64,000 nt of DNA from contig CM037874.1 of the NCBI GenBank assembly GCA_021292105.1, positions 58,816,539-58,880,538 of the forward strand. The letters are read 5' to 3'. The stretch's first letter is position 1. Every line of letters starts with the position of its first letter. Positions 56,158-64,000 of this stretch are shown here, one piece after another. The notes beneath the pieces were generated by a model. The model was not told the DNA's origin. It searched no databases and worked only from the letters and a program-made list of their open reading frames with translations. The position numbers and the translations under genes were made by a program. This DNA is from Anadara kagoshimensis (Eukaryota > Mollusca > Bivalvia > Arcoida > Arcidae).

Positions 56158-56780
56158 GTATGTATTTGCAGTATTGTGGTTTAAGGTCATAAAATATACA
56201 GTCTTTATTTTCTAGTAATTTACAACAATTACTTATTCACAAATTTTATGTTATCTATGACGATAAAGCAACTATTAACCAAATAACCTTTGGTATAACA
56301 TGGTAAAAAAAAATACGGAAGGCACCTCCTATTTTACCGCGTAATCTAAACTAAGCCATGTTTCTAGAGCAAAGTGATATATTACTTTTCACTTTTAAGC
56401 AATTTATCTAAACTAAGCAACGTTTCCAGAGCAAAGTTTCGGCAATCGGTCTTACTTCCCTGGTTGATGTTTACGTGTTTAAGTTAATTTGCCAGTTTTA
56501 AAGTTTTACCGTGCTTTGGCAGTATTGTTTGGAAAGGACTGGAATGATTGTTGTTTAATATATGCAATTTTTGTCAGCATCAAATCCCTCGAAAAATTTT
56601 GGTTTCACAATTTTGGTCCAAGCACTACTGACGAGGAATTGTATTCGGAGTCGGCCGTCTTGTGCTGTAAAAATAAAACTGAAAAAATATGTTAATTTTA
56701 AACTTTTGCGCCTCTTAAGTAGTTTAAACTATTGTCATCTTTGAAATAAAAATTAAATTTTATGTTATATATTTACATAG

Positions 56781-56846
56781 GTTTTGGAATAGTCCATTTT
56801 ATAGGGAAAATTCCAAAGAAGAAGATACAGAACAAGAAATTGAGGC
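56781..56846 (+). CDS. ZU5-domain gene, exon 7
   Basis: 66 nt, acceptor ttacatag, donor gtaagg, phase 2/2. It encodes FWNSPFYRENSKEEDTEQEI then EA. Acidic C-terminal half as in its neighbours. Confidence 0.65.
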
Positions 56847-57164
56847 GTAAGGAACAAGGGCCTAAATCTTTCATTTTTTTTCATTTTTCAACAACGGTGA
56901 TTACCGTTAATATTGTGTTTGAACATGGAGCGGCGTATTGGTTTGTGGTTTTGTACTTGGTTATTCTAAATGACATTTAACGTTATTTTCTTCATTAAAT
57001 GAAATGACAATAATAGTTGAAATGACAACTGAAGACAATTATTAACAGTTTTAATTTATGCGCAGTAGACAGCCGGTTTTCGGATAATTTCAAGCATATT
57101 GAATTAGGATTTAGAAAGAGCGGCGTTCATTATTTGTCCTTAACGTATTAATTAACTATTAGTA

Positions 57165-57570
57165 TTTGACGTCTCATAGTTCCATGTTTCTTTCACACAA
57201 TTTTGATTACACAAGTGTCGGGTGTAGCTAGCTAAACAGGAGGTGCTTACCCTTCCGGAGCACCGGGCCTCACTTCCCTGGTGGAAATTCATGTGTCTTA
57301 CCTAATTCGTCAGTTCCAAAATTTTCACTTTGCTTCTGGATTGTGAATCGGACATGGATTAGTATGTTTGTTTTTTACTATTAGTAATATGGCATTTTGT
57401 TGATAAGTTTGATGTCTGGGATTCCCAGAATATATTTGACGTCCCATTGTTCCATGTTCCTTTCACCCTGTTTTTGATTACACACGAAGTTTGGTGTAGC
57501 TAGCTAAACAGGAAGTGCTGACCCTTCCGCGGAACATGGCCTCACTTCCCTGGTGTGAAATATGCCTATA
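57165..57570 (+). repeat. Two tandem YIDD retroelement 3' ends
   Basis: First copy from tatttgacgtctcatagttc (57165) to cggacatggattagtatgtt (about 57370). A second begins with ttgttgataagtttgatgtc (57398) and runs to ggcctcacttccctggtgtg (57556). Both are 5'-truncated; the second is also 3'-truncated. Confidence 0.8.
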
Positions 57571-58181
57571 GTTTTTAAAGGCAGCATATATCGGTATCAG
57601 ATTCTTCACATTTTGTAATAATAAATGTCTTGTTAGGGTTTTTGTAACGAATATTTAAAAACGACGTTTAAAAACCAGAACAAAATAAGTCGGGACGAAA
57701 AAATATATAAAAAGTTTAGCTAGCTTCACCCCCACGTGTGTAATTAAATTGAGTGAAACGAACGAGGAACTATGGGACGTCAAATGTATCAAGGACAATC
57801 TTGAACACAGAGACATCATAAGTTGTACCTGTTCTTACCTAAATATCTGATGCAACCAGGAATTCGAAACAAGAATATCACTAAACAAACATATATTGTT
57901 CTTGTTGATTATCAAACATATTTTATTTAATAAATCAGAAATACAACTGGTTCATTGTGAAATTTATTTGAAGCCGGTCACGCATTGAACTGTAATATAT
58001 GTATTAATCGTAAAAAGCAAATTTTCAAATGGCATATAAAAAAAGTTCACATAACTTTAATACAGAAAGTTATTAATGTCTTTTTCACATTTCGAGTGCC
58101 ATAAATTTATTGCATAATATATTGTACTACATGGTAAGGCTTTCTGTCAGGTAATAAAATTGTTGTGTATTTATATTACAG

Positions 58182-58217
58182 TTTGTATGAGAGTGATTTC
58201 GAAGATGACGAAGAGGG
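58182..58217 (+). CDS. ZU5-domain gene, exon 8 (36-nt microexon)
   Basis: 36 nt, acceptor atattacag, donor gtaagt, phase 2/2, encoding LYESDFEDDEEG. Nearly the same peptide as exon 9, so the two arose by duplication. Confidence 0.7.
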
Positions 58218-58745
58218 GTAAGTCTCGTTTAAATAATTAAACAAAGTTCTTGAATCACAGCTAAAATAAAAAATAAATATTTGCGATTTCATTTGGTCGA
58301 CTGAATGGGGGTTTATGCCCCAGTTATAAATATTTCACTTATATCAAGACGTAACTAGCTACAGATAAAAGTGACATTTGCAGTGCGTGCTTGGAGGGCT
58401 CATTAATGTGACATGCTTGTCTTGAGATGGGACATAAGTTTTTAAGGTCTGTTTCGAACGAACCCATTGTTTTTGAAAAGCCGAGTGATAGGCAAAAGAA
58501 CAGTAACAACATCGATATCTTTTCAAGTCTTGATAAGACCGCCGCTGTTGCATTTGTAATTTTCGTTCAAATGAAATGCAGTCAAAAAAGTATTGCAAGT
58601 AAAAAGTAAATGTTTATCTCTGTTTTGTGTAAACAAATATAGAACCATGACTTGATCGCTGATTGATCGACCACATATACAAAAGGAACATGCACTACAT
58701 AATGGCGAATAATTATTAAATAAAAATTAAATACTATTTTTACAG

Positions 58746-58784
58746 ATCGTATGAAAGTGATTTTGAAGAAGAGGATGATACGGG
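58746..58784 (+). CDS. ZU5-domain gene, exon 9 (39-nt microexon)
   Basis: 39 nt, acceptor tttttacag, donor gtaaat, phase 2/2, encoding SYESDFEEEDDTG. Duplicate of exon 8. Any of exons 2-9 can be skipped without frame change. Confidence 0.7.
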
Positions 58785-59741
58785 GTAAATATTAACAAAC
58801 AAATGACAAAAAAAATAATAATAAAAAGGGGATTTTGAGATAGAAGAACGTTTCTGGACGTTAAAGCTAGCAAAGCAGGAGATGCTCTCTCCTCAAGCGC
58901 AACTGACTCAACTTCCCTAGTGGAAAATGATGTGTCTAACTTAATACGAATGTGTTTAAAGTTTTGATAGAGCCTGTTGCATCCTAATTTGAACTAGGAA
59001 TGAATGGTATTTTTTTTATTTTGCGTCATAGAAATATAGATCAAGCTTAGATTTTCATCATGTCACACATAATGATTTGATGTACTCTAAACAAAAAGCG
59101 TTCCCTGAACCTGCATATTAAACTATATTAAATTGTTAAAACAAAATTAAAAGTTAAAATCACTGACTGCCGTATAATTAATTTCAACAATATTTTATTT
59201 AAAGATTTTGAAAAACAGGCATTGCCTTAATAAATCCTCTCAGAGTACATTTGATAATATATATAATATAAAATCCTAAAAACTAGTGTCGCAAAAATGA
59301 CATTAATAATATTAATAATGCCGTATAAATATCTGCTGGTAAGGAATGTACAAATTAGTATTTAATAACATGCTATTTCAAGTTGAATGTATTACCAGAG
59401 AACAAAATCTAAAATCATCAACGGTTTCTTGTAAAAAGTAGAATAATTTAGGAGAAATAATTTACATAAGTAAGACCTTTTGTCGTCACTTTCAACGTGC
59501 GACGACATATACAGCAAAGTCATTATGTGCAATTATTTTTGTTTCTCAAGTACCAAGCTGAAAGTAAAAAAATTGTAATTTAATTAAAAAAAACGATGAA
59601 AAAAATCAATTTAGTTATTTACAATATGTTTTCTCTTTCATGTCTGGTTGTTATGTGTCTGTCCAAGAAGAACGTCTTGCAGTTTCAAATGTATTTTCTA
59701 CTTATTGAATTAATAATATATATATATATATCTAACTGTAG

Positions 59742-60108
59742 CACTGAATACGAACATGTTGATCTACAGAACGGGATAACCATGACGTTACCAGAGCTAC
59801 ATGTGGAAACATTGAAAAATATGCATTTTATGCCTTGGTCAGCCGAGAAAAGACACAACAACCTACGTGAATTAGATATTTGTAAAATGGAAATGTTCTG
59901 CACAGATGTATATGAACTTTCATATATCAATAAAACAAAAACAGCAACTAAAAGTGTTGGCGACATTTTTAATATTCCCGAAAAGGATGCCAATGACGTA
60001 ACGATAAAAGTACCACTACATCAAATCGAAAAAGGTCGGTGGTATCATTACCAAAGCCGCATTTATTCTGGAAATAAATGGAAGAGAACAAAGGCTGCAT
60101 ATTTTGAG
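59742..60108 (+). CDS. ZU5-domain gene, exon 10 (beta-rich module)
   Basis: 367 nt after acceptor ctaactgtag, donor gtaaca, entering in phase 2 and leaving in phase 0. It encodes about 122 residues beginning TEYEHVDLQNGITMTLPELH, with alternating hydrophobic strands (DVTIKVPLHQIEKGRWYHYQ, SRIYSGNKWKRTKAAYFE). The frame extends upstream to 59596, but that part is hydrophobic AT-rich intron reading. I do not recognise the domain; it precedes the ZU5-like part and may be a beta-sandwich. Confidence 0.75.
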
Positions 60109-60394
60109 GTAACATTTTTAATCTTATTAAGCTACCAAGTGTCTAAAACATGACTAAATAGTTTGCAATTTGATCTGTAACACTCACTAAAGAGAATAAT
60201 GACATCCAACTGACCATATTACTGTGTGGTTTTTATTATTGCTCTTTGCTGTGTTAAAAAAATGAAACATTGTTTTCTAAGTTCTGGTAAAGTGTATTTC
60301 CTCCGACAGTGTCATATGATTACTTAATAATGAAAATATAAAAAAAAATTGTAATCCTTGAAATCATAAACAAGCGTACTAATACATGTCTGAG

Positions 60395-60600
60395 ACACAA
60401 CCCAGAAGCAAAGTAAAAACTTAACTGACAAGAAAAATAAAACCGGCTGCTCCGGAAGGTTTGCACCTCCTGTTTAATTTGCTCCACCGGCCACATGTGT
60501 AATCACAATTGTGTGAAAGGTGCATGGAACTATGGGGCGCAAAATATATCCAGGACAATCCTGGACACAGAGACATCAAACTGATCAACAGGACACGCAT
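60395..60600 (-). repeat. YIDD retroelement 3' end, reverse, in intron 10
   Basis: Reverse complement of the coding end and 3' block: cacaacccagaagcaaagta, ggctgctccggaaggtttgc and tatatccaggacaatcctgg. The following plus-strand piece (60600-60650, cccagtgagcttgaagtaaa) belongs to the coding part of another copy. Confidence 0.8.
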
Positions 60601-60639
60601 GTATGTGAATGTCGCCTATCCCAGTGAGCTTGAAGTAAA

Positions 60640-61401
60640 AGACGCGAAAGAAATTTGTCGCATAGTTATTAGTTAACATACCATGGTACACATGTGACGT
60701 TTAGCGGTAAAAGGGAAGGCAATCGTACATTGTAGTAGTATATTTACAGTATACAAAAATGGTAGTAACTTACGTTAATAACATAAAATACGAAATCCAA
60801 GTTGAAGAGACCAAACTAAATACCGCTTTGAAGGATGACAAAAACGTAATACATGGTTTTGGCAATTTACACGGTTCAGAGTGCATAATTTGTTGACAAG
60901 ATTTATCGGACAGTGTACATGTACCTGTCAAAACCCTGTCAGTAGGATAGCCAACCCGGCCAGCGCATTGATTCATCAAACAAAATTTCACGCGCAGACA
61001 AAGTAAAAAAAATGTTTCAGTAACTAGGGATATTTTCCTACAAGAATTTTTGGCCTTGTTCAGCCGGATTTTAGCCATGATCTCTTGGAATATAAACGAC
61101 GCGAAAGAAATTTCTCGCATAGTGATTAGTTAACGTACGATGGTACACATGTGACGTTTTGCGGTAAAAGGGAGGGCACGTGTACATTGCAGTGGTATAT
61201 TTACAGTAAACAAACATGTTTGTAACTCACCTCAATAACATAAAATACGAAATCTAACTTCAACAGACCAAACTAAATACCGCTTTGAAGGATGACAAAT
61301 ACGTAATACAAGGTTTTGTCAATTTACACGATTCAGAGTGCATAATTTGTTGACAGGGTTCATCGGGCAGTGTACATGTACCTGTCAAAACCATGTCTGT
61401 A
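60640..61401 (+). repeat. Direct duplication of a ~305-bp block
   Basis: 60640-60943 and 61096-61401 share gacgcgaaagaaattt, accaaactaaataccgcttt, ttgaaggatgacaaa and acagtgtacatgtacctgtc at roughly 88-90 percent. The 150-base spacer is unique. No coding frame. A solo repeat of some element is possible. Confidence 0.8.
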
Positions 61402-61776
61402 ATATAGTTATTTTAGTATAAGCTTACATCCAACATAACAAAAAAGGAACTTAAGGTTAATTTTATATCTGAACAAGGGCTGAATTATGCATTAAGCATG
61501 GGAACATTAAAAACATTAAATATTTAATAATTTGAAAGTCGTCATGTACAAAATGTTGTTTAGGGCAATTGTTCCAGACTTGATGTTTCAATATATGCGG
61601 TTGTTGTTGTCATATAATTGTGACTTATAAGGTTCTTTTAAAAAAGAAAAAATAATGTTATATCTGATAAATGATTTGTATTTTTAAAAAGTACACGCAG
61701 ACCCATGTGACACTTTTGTGCTGAATGCAAACGTATTATCGCTAAAAATTATTATATAAGTATTTAAATTGTATGG

Positions 61777-61779
<3 letters not shown>

Positions 61780-61820
<41 letters not shown>
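61780..61820. repeat. (CA)n microsatellite
   Basis: About 20 ca units in intron 10 of the ZU5-domain gene. Confidence 0.95.
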
Positions 61821-61821
<1 letters not shown>

Positions 61822-62454
61822 TCCCACTGTTTGTCTTTTTTATACATCATGTTTAAAGGACGGATTATATTAAGATTGCAATATACATTATGACATATCT
61901 TCACAGTTGGTATTAATTGGGGATAAATTCACAATCCACATATTTTATTGTCTATGCTTTAATTAGAAATCTCAATTTCAGTTTATGTTATGGATGGATA
62001 GATCTATCCGTATTTCAAATATATCAAAATTGCCACAGAATAAATACAAATTCATGTCCAAACCACATTTCCAAAGTAAAATTATTAAAGTTGGGAAATA
62101 AGGCTAAACACGCTACCTTTAATCAGTGCAGCAAGACCGGATGCTAAATTATGAAATTTTTGTAGTGGCAATTTAAGCGAATAATCTATGCATGGGCATT
62201 AGAAATTTCTAAATTGTAACTAAATTTGGAAAAATTTTGTATGCGAATTGGATAGCTCGGTGCAATTATCACTAATGCACAAACAAACACGAATACCTAG
62301 CAAAGTATAAACTTTAGAAATAAATAAATAACTTATTTTCTATTGATATATCTCAGAAATTGAGATGCGATGTAAAACAACAAAAAGGATCGCAAATCAA
62401 TGTTCTTATAAATACATTAATGACCTCTAAATTAGATATATTTTTCTAATACGG

Positions 62455-62560
62455 AGCAACAGATCTCACTTGTCTGGTGGAAATTGACGACTTTAGCATA
62501 ATTTCTCAGCTACAATGACTTGCTTGTCTTTGGTTTAGGCATGGATTGGTAGGTTTGTTT
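62455..62560 (+). repeat. Decayed YIDD retroelement 3' end before exon 11
   Basis: ggagcaacagatctcacttg, ggtggaaattgacgacttta and ggcatggattggtaggtttg resemble the family's 3' block. It ends about 120 bases upstream of exon 11. Confidence 0.55.
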
Positions 62561-62686
62561 TCACATTTGTCATCATTATGTTTAGATTATGTATTCAGCT
62601 ACACACTGTTTTATATCTTGCATTTTAAAGAAAGAATTTTCTCATTTTAGATCCTGGTTTTATTGTTTTTATTTTAATATTTAAAG

Positions 62687-62875
62687 GACGATGATTGCCA
62701 GTATGTTAAATTCAATGTACACAAAATGACAGCATTCTGTATTACACGATTGCCTAAAAACGAAGGATGTACCATTCCAGAAGAAGGTCATACATTCACA
62801 TCGAGAAAAGACAATCGCGTAATAGTAAAATTTCCAAAAGGCGCTGTTAATTCTACAGAAGAAATGCAATTTGTG
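62687..62875 (+). CDS. ZU5-domain gene, exon 11 (start of ZU5-like domain)
   Basis: 189 nt, acceptor tatttaaag, donor gtaagt, phase 0/0. It encodes DDDCQYVKFNVHKMTAFCIT, RLPKNEGCTIPEEGHTFTSR and KDNRVIVKFPKGAVNSTEEM. The last part fits the opening of ZU5 domains (a glycine-led strand, then a VxFPxGAV-type strand, then a paired V strand). The rest of the domain must lie past the window end; nothing further is coding within the last 1.1 kb. Confidence 0.75.
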
Positions 62876-63261
62876 GTAAGTTTGTGCAAAATGGAACAAC
62901 AAATATGTTATTAAACACATGTTTGTATTTACAACAGCCAATGCAATTCAGAAGGTGGTTATGTGAAATCAACCTTTCCGGACAAAACAATAAACACAAA
63001 CATGAAACAATAATCACAAATTAATGACGGAACTTATTGTTTTTAAATTATCGTATTTACTTTGCAACTGTTAAATATCCGGGTTGAAAAATCTAATACA
63101 AGCGACTCAAATAAGCCAGTCCTAAATGCATATATAGTCGGCGTAAATGGGACAAAAGAGTCAAAAACAAACATACCATTTCATGTTAAATGAAAAATAC
63201 TGCGTTTTCAAAACTGTATAGTCGGATTTTTGGCTAAAGTTGGGAATTACATGTCTCAGAA

Positions 63262-63985
63262 TTAATGTATACATAATGTATACACATGTATATGTAACCC
63301 TTATATATACACATGTATATGTATCCCTCATGTATACACATGTATATGTATCCATCATAAGTGCACATGTATATGTATCCCTCATGTATACACATGTATA
63401 TGTATCCCTCATGTATACACATGTATATGTATCCATCATAAGTACAAATGTATATGTATCCCCCATGTATACACATGTATATGTATCCCTCATGTATACA
63501 CATGTATATGTATCCATCATAAGTACACATGTATATGTATCCCTCATGTATACACATGTATATGTATCCCTCATGTATACACATGTATATGTATCCCTCA
63601 TGTATACACATGTATATGCAACTCTTATGTATACACATGTATATGTAACCCTTATGTATACACATGTATATGTATCCATCATGTGTATTTCTCATATATA
63701 CACATGTATATGTATCCATTATGTGTATCCCTCATGTATACATATGTATATGTATCCTTCATGTATACACATGTATATGTATCACTTATGTATACACATG
63801 TATATGTATTACTTCTGTATACAAATGCATTTGTAACCCTCATGTATACACATGTATATGTATCCCTCATGTGTATCCATCATGTGTACACATGTATATG
63901 TATTCATCATGTATACACATGTATATGTATTCCTCATGTGTATCCATCATGTATGCACATGTATATGTATCCCTCATGTATACAC
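63262..63985. repeat. 27-bp minisatellite at the window end
   Basis: About 26 units close to catgtatacacatgtatatg tatccct, with variants (tccatcataag, aacccttatg) and a few length changes. The core tacacatgtatatgta is almost its own reverse complement. Being a multiple of three, it leaves long open frames on both strands; these are low-complexity and rejected as genes. It lies in the intron after exon 11. Confidence 0.95.
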
Positions 63986-64000
63986 ATTATTCATGAATGG

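Noticed and set aside
59596..59741. Upstream extension of the exon 10 frame as a signal peptide
   Set aside because: The hydrophobic Met-started reading is AT-rich intron sequence that ends at a clear acceptor (ctaactgtag), and the splice phase from exon 9 fits exactly at 59742.
63161..63996. Five long repetitive frames on both strands
   Set aside because: 27-bp minisatellite; all are low-complexity TYTCVYM/MYTHVYVS-type repeats.

Overview
This is about 64 kb of AT-rich, intron-rich animal nuclear DNA. Short exons sit in long introns, and tRNA-derived SINEs, several MITE families, non-LTR and LTR retroelement pieces and many mini/microsatellites fill the rest. The protein matches and repeat types suggest a lophotrochozoan, most likely a bivalve mollusc. 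That taxon call is inference. No bacterial-style operons, rRNA genes, CRISPR arrays or secure tRNA genes were seen.

Three protein-coding genes can be read exon by exon. (1) Minus strand, 1607-5662: a complete three-exon homolog of C19orf53 (UPF0390/DUF2462, small basic protein of unknown function). A 5'-truncated non-LTR retrotransposon with an 11-bp target duplication lies in its first intron, and a perfect 57-bp minisatellite starts just past its stop codon. (2) Plus strand, 7484-20306: SARM1, the ARM-SAM-SAM-TIR NAD+ hydrolase of axon degeneration and innate immunity. Eight coding exons give about 898 codons. All splice phases close, and the allosteric and catalytic residues are present. 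(3) Plus strand, 51279 to beyond the window: a gene I cannot name. It has a run of small, phase-2 symmetric exons encoding acidic repeats, then a beta-rich module, then the start of a ZU5-like domain.

The most unusual feature is in SARM1. The exon that opens the TIR domain is followed by 20 further near-identical 110-bp copies, each with a TIR beta-A coding stretch and a 5' splice site but no obvious 3' splice site. A second partial exon duplication follows exon 7. It carries the start of its homology just downstream of the catalytic glutamate codon and so lacks that codon. A further unrelated tandem array (about 108-bp unit) sits directly after the 110-bp array in the same intron.

From 20.3 to 51.2 kb there is no gene I can support. 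This interval holds: bivalve-type dispersed repeats; 3' ends of a reverse-transcriptase element with a YIDD box (29-38 kb); a TIR element with a 5-bp target duplication (33.3 kb); a young, gag-only LTR element with an unusual zinc-knuckle plus coiled-coil protein (39.2-41.0 kb); and a 7-kb inverted-repeat element (42.9-49.9 kb) that contains two further elements inserted in its right arm, one in a TA site that the left arm preserves in empty form. The introns of gene 3 (51-63 kb) are rich in pieces of the same YIDD element. The window ends in a 27-bp minisatellite.
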